This document shows, piece after piece, positions 8,491 through 17,450 of a DNA stretch of 39,818 bases (positions are counted from its first letter, which is position 1; each line of letters starts with the position of its first letter). A program made the position numbers and the translations under genes. The stretch comes from Ruminococcus sp. (GTDB taxonomy: Bacteria > Bacillota > Clostridia > Oscillospirales > Ruminococcaceae). The stretch covers positions 1 through 39,818 of the forward strand of contig JAFXDK010000014.1 of assembly GCA_017521805.1 (NCBI GenBank), in the 5' to 3' direction. The notes under the pieces were generated by a model. The model was given only the letters and a program-made list of their open reading frames with translations. It was not told the origin of the DNA and ran no database searches.

Positions 8491-9915
8491 ATGGGCGGTT
8501 TTTTTGGCGCAGCTACTAAAAACGACTGTATAACCGATGTTTTCTTCGGTACAGACTATCATTCTCACCTCGGCACACGCAGAGGCGGTATGACTTCTTA
8601 TTCCGAGGACAGAGGATTCCAGAGGTCAATCCACAGTATCGAAAATTCGCCTTTCCGAACAAAGTTCGAGGACGATGTTATAAATATGAGAGGCAAGCTC
8701 TGTATCGGCTGTATCAGCGATACAGATCCTCAGCCTATCATGGTTCGCTCAAAGCTGGGACTTTACGCTATATGCTCTATCGGTATCATCAGAAATGCCG
8801 AGGAGCTTACAGAGGAGCTTCTCCAGAATGGCTGTGCGAACTTTGAAACAATGAGCAGCGGAAATATTAACTCAGGAGACCTTATCGGCGCGCTTATAGC
8901 ACAGAAAGATAACTTCGTTGAGGGTATACGCTACGCTCAGGAGAAAATTGAGGGCACAATATCCCTTATTATACTTACCAAGGACGGTATTATTGCAGCC
9001 CGTGACAAATTCGGCAGACTTCCCGTTGTAATCGGCAAAAGAGTAGACGGCTACTGTCTTTCAACAGAATCCTTTGCTTTCCAGAAGTTAGGCTATGAGA
9101 CCTATAAGGAACTTGCCGCAGGAGAGATTATCAAAATGACCTCTGACGGCATTGAGATACTTGCAGAGGGAGACCCCTCACAGATGAAAATGTGTACTTT
9201 CCTCTGGACGTACTACGGCTATCCTACAGCCTGCTATGAGGGTGTAAACGTTGAGGTTATGCGTACACGCAACGGTGAGATTATGGCGGAAAATGATATT
9301 GCCGCAGGCAGACTTCCCGATGTTGACTATATATGCGGTGTTCCCGATTCGGGTACTCCCCACGCTATAGGCTATGCAAACAGAAGCGGAATTCCCTTTG
9401 CCCGTCCCTTTATCAAGTATACTCCCACATGGCCCAGAAGCTTTATGCCTACAAGCCAGAGCATGAGAAATAAGGTTGCGAAAATGAAGCTTATACCTGT
9501 TCACGAGCTTATCGAGGGCAAAAAACTTCTTTTCGTTGACGATAGTATCGTCCGCGGTACACAGATGCGCGAGACAGTTGAATTCCTCTATGCCAACGGC
9601 GCTAAGGAAGTTCATATGCGTTCAGCATGTCCGCCTATTATGTACAGCTGTAAGTATCTCAACTTCTCACGAAGCCATTCAGAGCTGGAGCTCATCGCCC
9701 GTCAGATTATTGACGAATTCGAGGGCGAGGAGGGTGTTAAGTATCTTGCGGAATACAGCGATTCAAGCACAGAGCGCGGCGGAAAGCTCCGCGACGAGAT
9801 ATGCCGCAGATTGAAGCTTACATCTCTTGAATTCCAGACGCTCCCCGGCAAAGTAAAGGCTGTGGGACTTCCCGAATGTAACCTTTGCACTTACTGCTGG
9901 AGTGGTAAGGAATAA
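8491..9915 (+). CDS. purF: PurF-type amidophosphoribosyltransferase homologue lacking Cys-1
   Basis: A 474-residue homologue of glutamine PRPP amidotransferase, which starts purine synthesis by making phosphoribosylamine. The phosphoribosyltransferase half is intact, with the PRPP loop VDDSIVRGT at 349-357. Candidate [4Fe-4S] ligands in positions like those of the Bacillus enzyme are C235, C387 and a C-terminal CxxCxxC (463, 466, 469). The N-terminal glutaminase half begins [10 protein letters not shown], so the cysteine that should follow Met is glycine; an in-frame stop 7 bases upstream rules out a longer start. Such variants seem to occur in other gut bacteria (from memory). It may use free ammonia or a partner amidotransferase, or be a paralogue. 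Spacing to purC is 2 bases. Confidence 0.88.
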   Translation: MGGFFGAATKNDCITDVFFGTDYHSHLGTRRGGMTSYSEDRGFQRSIHSIENSPFRTKFEDDVINMRGKLCIGCISDTDPQPIMVRSKLGLYAICSIGIIRNAEELTEELLQNGCANFETMSSGNINSGDLIGALIAQKDNFVEGIRYAQEKIEGTISLIILTKDGIIAARDKFGRLPVVIGKRVDGYCLSTESFAFQKLGYETYKELAAGEIIKMTSDGIEILAEGDPSQMKMCTFLWTYYGYPTACYEGVNVEVMRTRNGEIMAENDIAAGRLPDVDYICGVPDSGTPHAIGYANRSGIPFARPFIKYTPTWPRSFMPTSQSMRNKVAKMKLIPVHELIEGKKLLFVDDSIVRGTQMRETVEFLYANGAKEVHMRSACPPIMYSCKYLNFSRSHSELELIARQIIDEFEGEEGVKYLAEYSDSSTERGGKLRDEICRRLKLTSLEFQTLPGKVKAVGLPECNLCTYCWSGKE

Positions 9916-9947
9916 AAGAATCCCATAAATTTAACTGGAGGATTATT

Positions 9948-10985
9948 ATGAATAACAGTTTTTCCGAAAGCTACAAAAAGGCAGGCGTTGACGTTACTGC
10001 CGGTTATAAGGCTGTTGAGCTTATGAAACAGCATATCGCAAGAACAACTCTCCCCGGCTGTATCTCAGGAATCGGCGGCTTCGGCGGTCTTTTCGAGCTT
10101 GATATGACAGGTATTTCCAAGCCCGTACTTGTTTCAGGTACAGACGGTGTTGGTACAAAGATTAAAATTGCTTTCATCATGGACAAGCACGATACTGTTG
10201 GTATCGACTGTGTTGCTATGTGTGTAAACGATATTATCTGCTGCGGTGCAAAGCCTCAGTTCTTCCTTGATTATATCGCTTGCGGAAAGAATATTCCCGA
10301 GAAAATTGCTGAAATCGTTTCAGGTGTGGCAGAGGGCTGTGTTCAGGCAGGCTGTGCACTTATCGGCGGCGAAACAGCTGAGCATCCCGGACTTATGCCC
10401 GAGGAGGAATACGACCTTGCAGGCTTCTCTGTAGGTGTTGTTGACAAGGACAAGATTCTCAAGCCCGATACTCAGAAGGCAGGAGATGTTCTTATTGCTA
10501 TCAAGTCAAGCGGTGTACATTCCAACGGTTTCTCCCTCGTAAGACGCGTATTCGACGTAAACGAGCAGAATCTCGCTATGCACTTTGATGATTTAGGTGC
10601 AACTCTCGGTGAAACTCTCCTTACACCTACACGTATCTACGTTAAGGCTATTATGAACCTTATAGATACAGTAAACGTGAAGTCTGTTTCACATATTACA
10701 GGCGGCGGATTCTACGAGAATATTCCACGTTCACTTCCTAAGAATCTTGCAGCTAAGATTGAGCGCAATGCTGTACAGGTTCTTCCTATCTTCGACCTTA
10801 TCGCAAGAAGCGGAAATATCCCTGAGCGCGATATGTTCAACACTTTCAACATGGGTGTTGGTATGATTGCCTGCGTTGACAAGAACGACGCTGATAAGGC
10901 AATTGCGGCTCTTAAGGCAGCAGGTGAGGATGCTTATATCCTCGGTGAGCTTGTTGAATCAACAGAAGGAGTTATTATCTGCTAA
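9948..10985 (+). CDS. purM: AIR synthetase (PurM)
   Basis: Phosphoribosylformylglycinamidine cyclo-ligase, 345 residues, closes the imidazole ring to give AIR using ATP. Signatures are [10 protein letters not shown] near the start, the glycine-rich [47 protein letters not shown] and [13 protein letters not shown]. Full length for the family. GGAGG lies 8 bases upstream of the ATG. The next gene starts one base after the stop. Confidence 0.96.
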   Translation: MNNSFSESYKKAGVDVTAGYKAVELMKQHIARTTLPGCISGIGGFGGLFELDMTGISKPVLVSGTDGVGTKIKIAFIMDKHDTVGIDCVAMCVNDIICCGAKPQFFLDYIACGKNIPEKIAEIVSGVAEGCVQAGCALIGGETAEHPGLMPEEEYDLAGFSVGVVDKDKILKPDTQKAGDVLIAIKSSGVHSNGFSLVRRVFDVNEQNLAMHFDDLGATLGETLLTPTRIYVKAIMNLIDTVNVKSVSHITGGGFYENIPRSLPKNLAAKIERNAVQVLPIFDLIARSGNIPERDMFNTFNMGVGMIACVDKNDADKAIAALKAAGEDAYILGELVESTEGVIIC

Positions 10986-10986
10986 G

Positions 10987-11454
10987 ATGTATATGCTTCT
11001 GATATCAGGTATCATCTCAGCACTGATTGGAATAATCCTGATTATCGTGGGAATAAAACAGGGCAATAAGCGCATTGAATGTGAGGACGGCTATATTTCC
11101 GCCGATGCGGAAATTGTACAGTTCGACAGCCGCAGAGCAGTGTTTCGTATTGGCTTGATTCCCATAATAGCAAAGGAGTATTCCCCTGCTGTGCGGTATC
11201 TGACTGACGGCGGAGTATGGGTGATGTCACAGTTGCCATATACTATGAAGATATCCTCGGAATACAAGGATTATAAACGCAGTTCTGACAATGGCGAACC
11301 GCTTCCCATACGATATAATCCCGATAATCCGAAAACTTGTTATTACGGCTCAAAAAAGGGTTTTCGCATACGTGAAGCCATTTATAAATTTCTTGTGGGA
11401 GCATTGCTGATATTTATCGGCGTAATGCTTATCCGCGGACATTTCTTAATATAA
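10987..11454 (+). CDS. Two-helix membrane protein, DUF3592-like
   Basis: A 155-residue protein with a membrane helix at each end (about 3-22 and 133-151) and a soluble middle. The middle has the DUF3592 pattern: a strand starting AEIVQF, a YSPAVRY strand, and LPIRYNPDNPKTCYY near its end. The start is the ATG one base after the purM stop; an ATG two codons later is possible, and the nearest GGAG lies 15 bases away inside purM, so translation is probably coupled. A second protein of the same type is encoded at 12546. Function unknown. Confidence 0.75.
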   Translation: MYMLLISGIISALIGIILIIVGIKQGNKRIECEDGYISADAEIVQFDSRRAVFRIGLIPIIAKEYSPAVRYLTDGGVWVMSQLPYTMKISSEYKDYKRSSDNGEPLPIRYNPDNPKTCYYGSKKGFRIREAIYKFLVGALLIFIGVMLIRGHFLI

Positions 11455-11476
11455 TATCCTAAGGGAGTGCAGGCAT

Positions 11477-12376
11477 ATGAAAAGATTTCTGACAGCATCA
11501 GCAGCGGCAGTTGTGACGGCTTTAAGCGTTTCTTCTGTGCCTGCATTTTCAGCAGGTACACCAATGGACTTTGACGGTGACAACAGAGTTGATGTATTTG
11601 ACCTTATCCTTGCAAGAAAAAGCGGACTTGAAGCGGAAAAGCTGATTCTCCTCAGCGATTTTCTACTCGGAAACGGCAACGGCTATACCGATGAACCTAA
11701 TACGGACGAACCGGATACGGATATAAGCAATGATTACACCATTGATGAAAGCTGTATCCTTGAACCTAAGGGCACGATTCATACGGGGGACGGTACATAC
11801 TACGGCGGCGGCTATGTAGGCGGCTGTGCAATGCTTGACCCTGTTTCCACTGATTACTGGATTGTGGCTATGAATCTTGCGGATTACAACGACGCTCAGC
11901 TTGCAGGTGCGTATCTTGAAGTTACAGGCGAGCTTGGTACTATAAATATGCTTGTTACTGATTTGCTCCCTGAGGGCAAAAAAGGCGACCTTGACCTGTA
12001 TGTTGACGCATTTCCGCTTATAGCGCCTCAGGAAAAGGGCAGAGTTCCTGTATCGTGGAAGATAGTTCCCCTTGATACAGCGGAAAATGCTCCCGTGTGC
12101 TACAAGTGGAAAGAGGGCACAACGGAATTCTGGTGCGGAGTTCAGGTGCGAAATCACCGTTATCCCATAACAAAGCTTGAATATCTCAACGAAAACGGTG
12201 AATTCGTGGAGATAAAGCGTCGTCCTTATAACTATTTTGAATCAATGGAAATGGGAAAAGGACCGTTTACATTCAGAATCACCGATATTTACGGTCAGGT
12301 TATTATAGATGAAAATATTCCGTTGTCTACCGATGATTCGGTAATAATCGAGGGCCATGTGCAATTCCCTAAGTAA
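11477..12376 (+). CDS. Secreted expansin with N-terminal half-dockerin
   Basis: A 299-residue secreted protein. Residues 1-26 are a signal peptide. Residues 31-65 contain one dockerin-like calcium loop and helix (DFDGDNRVDVFDLILARKSG) and then a helix-like DFLLG without a second loop. After an acidic linker, residues 95-299 match bacterial expansins of the BsEXLX1 type: YVGGCAMLDPV, VTDLLPEG with D162 in the place of the essential Asp, WKIVP, and the CBM63-like half with FWCGVQVRNHRYP and the terminal GHVQFP. The usual Trp-Trp face is Phe218-Trp219 here. Expansins loosen cellulose-matrix contacts without hydrolysis. GGAG precedes the ATG. It sits between two DUF3592-like genes in the pur cluster, an unusual place. 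Confidence 0.9.
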   Translation: MKRFLTASAAAVVTALSVSSVPAFSAGTPMDFDGDNRVDVFDLILARKSGLEAEKLILLSDFLLGNGNGYTDEPNTDEPDTDISNDYTIDESCILEPKGTIHTGDGTYYGGGYVGGCAMLDPVSTDYWIVAMNLADYNDAQLAGAYLEVTGELGTINMLVTDLLPEGKKGDLDLYVDAFPLIAPQEKGRVPVSWKIVPLDTAENAPVCYKWKEGTTEFWCGVQVRNHRYPITKLEYLNENGEFVEIKRRPYNYFESMEMGKGPFTFRITDIYGQVIIDENIPLSTDDSVIIEGHVQFPK

Positions 12377-12382
12377 TGACAA

Positions 12383-12542
12383 ATTGCTCCATCAACTAAT
12401 TCTTGAAGAATTATATGAAGCTTGGGGAGCAAAAGTCAAGTAAGAAAGCCGCAGGAATACTTGATGTATTGCAAGGTTTTCTGACGCAGAATTTTGCTTT
12501 TCAAGCAAAATAGAAAATTCAAGAATTGGTTGGTGGAGCAAT
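12383..12542 (+). repeat. Covarying-core inverted-repeat element, copy D
   Basis: Outer arms 12383-12407 and 12518-12542 are inverted repeats, 23 of 25 matching (ATTGCTCCA...TTCTTGAA). The inner core 12446-12489 matches 18716-18759 at 35 of 44 bases. In both, an 8-bp stem (here AGAAAGCC / GGTTTTCT) encloses a small AATAC/GTATT hairpin. The element starts 6 bases after the expansin stop codon and its right arm runs into the ribosome-binding region of the next gene, so it would lie in the transcript. Confidence 0.75.
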
Positions 12543-12545
12543 CAT

Positions 12546-13019
12546 ATGAAAGTAGAAAAAGCTGATTTTGTATGGGCGGTACTCGTCCTTATAACTGTGG
12601 GAGTAACCTTTCATTTCGGAATACTCCTGTATGGCATACTGGGAATATACGCTTCTATGGTGATTCTTTTCAGTTATCATATCCGCAGTGTAAAAAAGCG
12701 GATTGAAAACAGTGAAGCGGCATACGGCAAGATTCTTTCCTATCGCACGGAAAACTCGCTGATTAACTACTATTATCCCGAGGTTGAGTTTGAAACTGAG
12801 GACGGAGAGCTTATAAGTGCGGTATATACCTATCCTGATAAGGAAAAGAAGTATGAGATAGGCGATGAGGAGCTTATACGTTATACTCCTGACGATCCCA
12901 TGTTCTTTTACTTTGCTGACCGTGAAAAAGAACTGACAGAGATATACTACAGAAGTATAATATTCGGCGGAATAATTGCCGCAGTTATTGCCATAGCTAT
13001 TATTATCCTCAGTATATAA
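12546..13019 (+). CDS. Membrane protein, DUF3592-like
   Basis: A 157-residue membrane protein. Residues 8-45 form one or two N-terminal membrane helices, and a last helix is at about 136-157. The middle has a DUF3592-like strand pattern: AAYGKILSYRTENS, YYYPEVEFETEDGE and ELIRYTPDDPMFFYF. It is similar in design to the protein at 10987. The start codon follows the right arm of the inverted repeat, and GGTGGAGC in that arm may serve as ribosome binding site. purN follows after 13 bases. Function unknown. Confidence 0.72.
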   Translation: MKVEKADFVWAVLVLITVGVTFHFGILLYGILGIYASMVILFSYHIRSVKKRIENSEAAYGKILSYRTENSLINYYYPEVEFETEDGELISAVYTYPDKEKKYEIGDEELIRYTPDDPMFFYFADREKELTEIYYRSIIFGGIIAAVIAIAIIILSI

Positions 13020-13032
13020 AGGAGAGAAACCA

Positions 13033-13659
13033 ATGAAAAATATAGTTGTTCTCGTTTCGGGCGGCGGTACAAATTTGCAGGCTCTTATCGACGCTGAAAA
13101 GGCGGGAGATATCCTTGGCGGTAAGATTACCTGCGTTATATCTTCAAATCCCGAAGCGTATGCTCTTGAAAGAGCAAAAAATAACGGCATATCCACAAGA
13201 GTAATTCCAAGACGGGATTATTCAGATTCCAAAGCCTACAGCATGGCTGTCCTTGAAGCTCTGGACGAGGAGCAGGCAGATCTTGTGGTGCTGGCTGGCT
13301 TTATGACTATTCTTGATGAGTGCGTAACAAGCAAGTACTCATACAAGATAATCAACGTTCACCCTGCCCTTATTCCCTCTTTCTGCGGTGAGGGTTACTA
13401 CGGACTTAAAGTTCATGAAGCGGCTCTCAGCTACGGAGTAAAGGTCAGCGGTGCGACAATCCATTTTGTAAATGAGGAAGCAGACGCAGGTGCAATTATC
13501 CTGCAGGGCGTTGTAAACGTTGAAAAGGACGATACCCCTGAAATTCTCCAGAAACGCATTATGGAAAATGTTGAATGGAAGCTTCTTCCAAAGGCTGCTT
13601 CCCTTTTCTGTCAGGATAAAATTGAAATCATTGACGGCAAGGCATACGTAAAGGAATAA
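13033..13659 (+). CDS. purN: GAR transformylase (PurN)
   Basis: Folate-dependent phosphoribosylglycinamide formyltransferase, 208 residues. The start VVLVSGGGTNLQALIDA binds the nucleotide, and the catalytic region has INVHPALIPSFCG (Asn and His of the active site) and NEEADAGAIILQ (the catalytic Asp). Length is normal. GGAG precedes the ATG. The membrane protein at 13663 follows after 3 bases. Confidence 0.95.
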   Translation: MKNIVVLVSGGGTNLQALIDAEKAGDILGGKITCVISSNPEAYALERAKNNGISTRVIPRRDYSDSKAYSMAVLEALDEEQADLVVLAGFMTILDECVTSKYSYKIINVHPALIPSFCGEGYYGLKVHEAALSYGVKVSGATIHFVNEEADAGAIILQGVVNVEKDDTPEILQKRIMENVEWKLLPKAASLFCQDKIEIIDGKAYVKE

Positions 13660-13662
13660 GTC

Positions 13663-14223
13663 ATGAAGTTGTCGGTTATTACGGAAAATCAGCGTATACA
13701 GAAGCTTTTTCTATGTTTTATGATGTATTCATTTCTGGGCTGGTTTTATGAGGTTTTTCTGGAAGTTGTGGTCTATCGCTGGGGATATTCAGACAGAGGA
13801 GTTCTTGTAGGTCCTTATTGTGTAGTTTACGGCTTTGGAGCATTAGCGTTTCTGCTTTGTTTCGGAAAGCTTATGAAGAAAAAAGAGCCGGAATGGCTGA
13901 AATTTGTCAAGCCGCTGATTATCTTTCTCGGCTGTATGGCGGTGGCAACTGTTATTGAGCTTGCCGCAAGCTATATACTGGAGTTTTTCACAGGTGCGTG
14001 GCCTTGGCAGACTTATGCGGACTACAAATACAATTTTCAGGCGAGAATTGCATTGAGCACGTCAATCCGATTTGGATTGGGAGGAATGTTGTTTCTTTAT
14101 ATCGTACAGCCCTTTTACGACTGGCTGCTTGCAAAGCCGTCGGCGAAAACGCTGAATATAATTGCAGCGTCTGTTGCATTAATAGTCTTATGTGACTGTA
14201 TATACACATTTATTATCAAGTAA
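13663..14223 (+). CDS. CmpB-like ABC-transporter type IV membrane protein
   Basis: A 186-residue integral membrane protein with about five helices. The sequence YSFLGWFYEVFLE, RGVLVGPYCVVYGFGALAF and the later E-x-TG-x-W region match the putative ABC-transporter type IV (CmpB) family of Firmicutes, whose role is not settled. It lies 3 bases after purN and 13 bases before the IMP cyclohydrolase gene, so it is co-transcribed with pur genes. A nucleotide or base transport role would be attractive, but nothing in the sequence shows it. Confidence 0.78.
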   Translation: MKLSVITENQRIQKLFLCFMMYSFLGWFYEVFLEVVVYRWGYSDRGVLVGPYCVVYGFGALAFLLCFGKLMKKKEPEWLKFVKPLIIFLGCMAVATVIELAASYILEFFTGAWPWQTYADYKYNFQARIALSTSIRFGLGGMLFLYIVQPFYDWLLAKPSAKTLNIIAASVALIVLCDCIYTFIIK

Positions 14224-14236
14224 GGAGTAAATTATT

Positions 14237-14950
14237 ATGATTAAACTGGATTTAGCTAAGGAATTAAGCTCAAACGCATACCCCGGCAGAGGTATCGTTA
14301 TCGGTAAGTCTGAGGACGGCAAATATGCTGTAACAGGCTATTTCATCATGGGCAGAAGCGAAAACAGCCGTAACCGCGTATTCGTTGAGGACGGCGAGGG
14401 AATCCGCACACAGGCATTCGACCCCTCAAAGCTTACTGACCCACATCTCATTATCTATGCGCCTGTAAGAGTTCTCGGCAACAAGCTTATAGTAACAAAC
14501 GGCGACCAGACTGATACAATCTATGAGCTTATGGATAAGCAGTTCACATTCGAGCAGGCACTCCGTACACGTGAGTTTGAGGACGACGCTCCCAACTACA
14601 CACCTCGTATTTCAGGTATTCTTCGCTTTGAAGAGGGCGGCTTCAACTACGCTATGTCAATTCTTAAGAGTGCAAACGGCAACCCCGATTCATGTCAGAG
14701 ATACACATTCAGCTACAATGACCCAATTAACGGCGAGGGACGTTTCATTCACACATATATGGGTGACGGCAATCCTCTCCCAAGCTTTGAGGGCGAGCCT
14801 AAGCTTGTAGGTATCAGCGGAAATATTGACGAGTTCACAGATATGCTCTGGAACAATCTCAACGAGGATAACAAGGTATCTCTCTTTGTTCGCTTTGTAA
14901 ATCTTGAGGACGGTTCTGTTGAAACAAGAATTATTAACAAGAATAAGTAA
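14237..14950 (+). CDS. purO: PurO-type IMP cyclohydrolase
   Basis: A 237-residue protein that I read as an IMP cyclohydrolase of the archaeal PurO type, which closes FAICAR to IMP, the last step of the pathway. The match is in YPGRGIVIGKSEDGKYAVTG, then MGRSENSRNR, DPHLIIYAP, and the central NYTPRISGI. The call is strengthened by the stand-alone AICAR transformylase at 17451, which lacks the usual fused cyclohydrolase domain. AAGGAG lies 12 bases before the ATG. Bacterial members of this family are less common than archaeal ones. Confidence 0.82.
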   Translation: MIKLDLAKELSSNAYPGRGIVIGKSEDGKYAVTGYFIMGRSENSRNRVFVEDGEGIRTQAFDPSKLTDPHLIIYAPVRVLGNKLIVTNGDQTDTIYELMDKQFTFEQALRTREFEDDAPNYTPRISGILRFEEGGFNYAMSILKSANGNPDSCQRYTFSYNDPINGEGRFIHTYMGDGNPLPSFEGEPKLVGISGNIDEFTDMLWNNLNEDNKVSLFVRFVNLEDGSVETRIINKNK

Positions 14951-14971
14951 AGATATATTAAAGGGCTGAAA

Positions 14972-15067
14972 TTGACGGCTCTGAAATATTATGGTGTATT
15001 CATATTGCTTGAAGTTATTGCTGCTGCAATCAGCTTAATGACATTTATCATAACACCTGATGTATAA
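14972..15067 (+). CDS. Possible 31-residue membrane peptide
   Basis: An open frame starting with TTG encodes 31 residues, nearly all hydrophobic (from YYGVFILLE to MTFIIT), enough for one membrane helix. AAAGGG lies about 6 bases upstream. It fills the gap between the IMP cyclohydrolase and zinc-ribbon genes. It could be a real small membrane peptide or the remnant of a longer gene. Confidence 0.3.
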   Translation: MTALKYYGVFILLEVIAAAISLMTFIITPDV

Positions 15068-15070
15068 GAG

Positions 15071-16057
15071 GTGATAGACATAGCAAAATCAAGAGTTATA
15101 ACTTGCCCATACTGCAATGCTGTTATGCACTGCAAAGAAAATGCAAAAAAAGTAAAATGTGAATATTGCAGGTCTTTTATAGATATAGAACCTGAAACCC
15201 CCGATAAAATAATAATCGAGAAAAATAATTATTACACTATACCCCCACCTCCTGTGGATACCGCGGAACTTGAAAAACTCAACGAGGAATTCAAGAAAAA
15301 GCGAAAAAAATGGATATCTGCAAGTGTGGCGGTTGTTATAGCATCATTTGTTCTATCCTTTGTCGGCGGATTTGTGACGTATGTCAAGGATTCAGCGGCA
15401 GGTATGGGAATATGCGGCATGAGTATATTTTTTCCGATTATTTCAGGGTTCATTCTTGGCAGGATAAAGCCTATTTCTCCTGTTAAAAAGCAGAGCGGAG
15501 GAAAATTTTTTGCCGGAATGTTTGTCTTTGTGCTCGCAAATGGCGCGTTCTGGGCAGGACTTATTATATCTGCTATAGTGGCGGCTGTAATGAATTCCAA
15601 TACATCAAAAAACAGCGAAGAAGAACTTTCAGATACGATTTCCATAGAGGAAGAATATTACTCTGAAAGCTATGCCGAAGAAGAATTCACAGAAGCTGAG
15701 GAACTGTTTGATGCTGAATATCTCGTTGTTGAACCAAATACCTATGAAACTTATCTTGTTCTTTTCGTTGAAGCTGATAAGGTAATGGAAGCTGGACAAA
15801 TGGCTGCGGAGGTCAACAGCGGTGCCTATATGAATGGCTACAACTGGGAAGCACTTCTTGACTTCTATATTGAGCAGGAGACTCCGCATCTTTCAGGTAC
15901 ATATGAATCCGACCCCGAAGCAAATATGTATTTCGCTACGTTTACAAACTATAGCGACGCGGAGGAAATGGCAGATATTATCATGAATTTTGTTGAACAT
16001 CCCGATGAGCTTGCAGAGTTCGTTGAACGCTACGGTGATGATATTCAGTGGGATTAA
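15071..16057 (+). CDS. Zinc-ribbon membrane protein, unknown function
   Basis: A 328-residue protein. Residues 12-33 are a zinc ribbon (CPYC and CEYC), about residues 77-167 hold three membrane helices, and residues 170-328 are an acidic soluble domain ending in DDIQWD. The start is uncertain: the GTG at 15071 sits inside AGAGGTGAT, which itself looks like a ribosome binding site whose spacing would suit the ATA at 15080, where an ATG would be expected. The ATA may be a changed start codon or a rare initiator. It is downstream of pur genes on the same strand with no terminator between. Confidence 0.7.
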   Translation: MIDIAKSRVITCPYCNAVMHCKENAKKVKCEYCRSFIDIEPETPDKIIIEKNNYYTIPPPPVDTAELEKLNEEFKKKRKKWISASVAVVIASFVLSFVGGFVTYVKDSAAGMGICGMSIFFPIISGFILGRIKPISPVKKQSGGKFFAGMFVFVLANGAFWAGLIISAIVAAVMNSNTSKNSEEELSDTISIEEEYYSESYAEEEFTEAEELFDAEYLVVEPNTYETYLVLFVEADKVMEAGQMAAEVNSGAYMNGYNWEALLDFYIEQETPHLSGTYESDPEANMYFATFTNYSDAEEMADIIMNFVEHPDELAEFVERYGDDIQWD

Positions 16058-16219
16058 CCCCAAAATTCGGAATTACAGTTTTTCCTGTCAAAAAATCTCC
16101 TGCAAAAAAATAAAAAAATTTTTTTAGATTTCTGTAACACTTTGAAATTTTCAAGTGAGTATATGTTATGAGATGTGAAATACATCGGAAATATTTAATT
16201 ACAGAAAGAGGAAATTATT

Positions 16220-17419
16220 ATGAACAAGAAGATTTTTGCAATTCTCGCAGTATGCACAATGGTTATGACAGCTTGCGGTCCGGTAGTTGAGGAATCCGCA
16301 CAGTTACCCGAAACATCCGAAAAGACAACAACTGCCAATGTTGAAGCTGAAACAACAACAGCCGAGGCTGAAACAACAACAGCAGCAGATTCTGCCGATG
16401 AAAATGCAGCAGGCGGAAATAACAATTCAGCTGAAACAACAGCAGCAGTTCAGACAACAGAAAAAGCTGATTCCAATAAAATGGCTGAGCTTTCACCTGA
16501 ACCTCCCGTGTATACAAAGACTCTCACAAGCGAAAATTCACAAATGCCTGCATTACCCGAAAACTATGATGCATTTCCCGAACTCAACACAGATTTAAGC
16601 CTTTTTGGAATTCCCGATTATCTTGATTACGAGTATCAGGCTATTGCCTATAACTACACAGGAAAAACGCTTACAAGCTGTGTTCTGACATTGCATAACA
16701 GCCATGATGATGAAGTTTTCAGCGCTGTTTACAACATTGACGTTAATGATGCAATCTGGTCGGCTCCTTATTATACGGATTATGAGTATGACGCAAAGGG
16801 CAATCCTACATTAATCAGCCATTATGATGCAGGTGTCCTTACTCATGAGGAAATATTTACATATGACGCAAATGGAAATGTTACATATTCAGAGAGTTAT
16901 AATGCGGAATCAGGCACAAATTTCCATACCACAAATACATATGACCAAAAGGGCAATGTTCTTGTCAGCGAGGGTATAAATGCTCTTGACGGTGAATTCA
17001 AGGATACATATACATACGAATATGACGCAAACGGCAACGCAGTTTACGGCAAGGGCGATGTTACAAATCCATGGTCATTTAATGAATTCAGACAGAGATT
17101 TGACGACAGAGGAAATATGATTGAGTTTGTAGGAAAATGTGATATGGCAGCAGATACTCACAGAGAGCTTGCATATGACAGCAACAACAATTGTATTTAC
17201 GAGAAAAATTATTATTCTGATGATGTTGAAAACGCAACAATAACAGAATATCTCTATGACGGAAATAATAACTGCCTTTGCGAAGTGGTAAGCGGTTCAA
17301 ATTACGCTTATGTTGATTATTACGAGTATGATGCAAACGGCAGACCAACAAAACATTATAATCAGAGTTCAGACTCTGAGGACAGTTTCACATTATATGT
17401 TTATGAGGAATTGTCATAA
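16220..17419 (+). CDS. Lipoprotein with YD/RHS-like repeats
   Basis: A 399-residue secreted lipoprotein. The signal peptide ends in the lipobox MTAC, so Cys19 would be lipidated. Residues 30-90 are a Thr-rich linker with repeated AETTTA units, a cell-wall spacer common in these bacteria. Residues 180-399 contain repeats of the form YEYDANGNAxY, related to YD repeats of RHS-type proteins, which bind carbohydrate or form shells. At this length it is not a toxin-carrying RHS protein. AGAGGAAA precedes the ATG. The upstream gap (16058-16219) has a long A/T run but no clear promoter. The AICAR transformylase gene follows after 31 bases. Confidence 0.8.
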   Translation: MNKKIFAILAVCTMVMTACGPVVEESAQLPETSEKTTTANVEAETTTAEAETTTAADSADENAAGGNNNSAETTAAVQTTEKADSNKMAELSPEPPVYTKTLTSENSQMPALPENYDAFPELNTDLSLFGIPDYLDYEYQAIAYNYTGKTLTSCVLTLHNSHDDEVFSAVYNIDVNDAIWSAPYYTDYEYDAKGNPTLISHYDAGVLTHEEIFTYDANGNVTYSESYNAESGTNFHTTNTYDQKGNVLVSEGINALDGEFKDTYTYEYDANGNAVYGKGDVTNPWSFNEFRQRFDDRGNMIEFVGKCDMAADTHRELAYDSNNNCIYEKNYYSDDVENATITEYLYDGNNNCLCEVVSGSNYAYVDYYEYDANGRPTKHYNQSSDSEDSFTLYVYEELS

Positions 17420-17450
17420 ATAGAATTTTAAATTCAAGGAGGACATTATT

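Noticed and set aside
16058-16219. Promoter TTGAAA...TTATGA before the YD-repeat lipoprotein
   Set aside because: The -10 box is poor and the spacing is 18; not reported as a feature.
16320-16460. ACAACAACAGC repeats as a regulatory repeat
   Set aside because: They encode the Thr-rich linker of the lipoprotein (AETTTA units) and are explained by that.
16220-17419. RHS toxin or polymorphic toxin
   Set aside because: Too short, no toxin tip domain and no immunity gene follows; the next gene is the AICAR transformylase.
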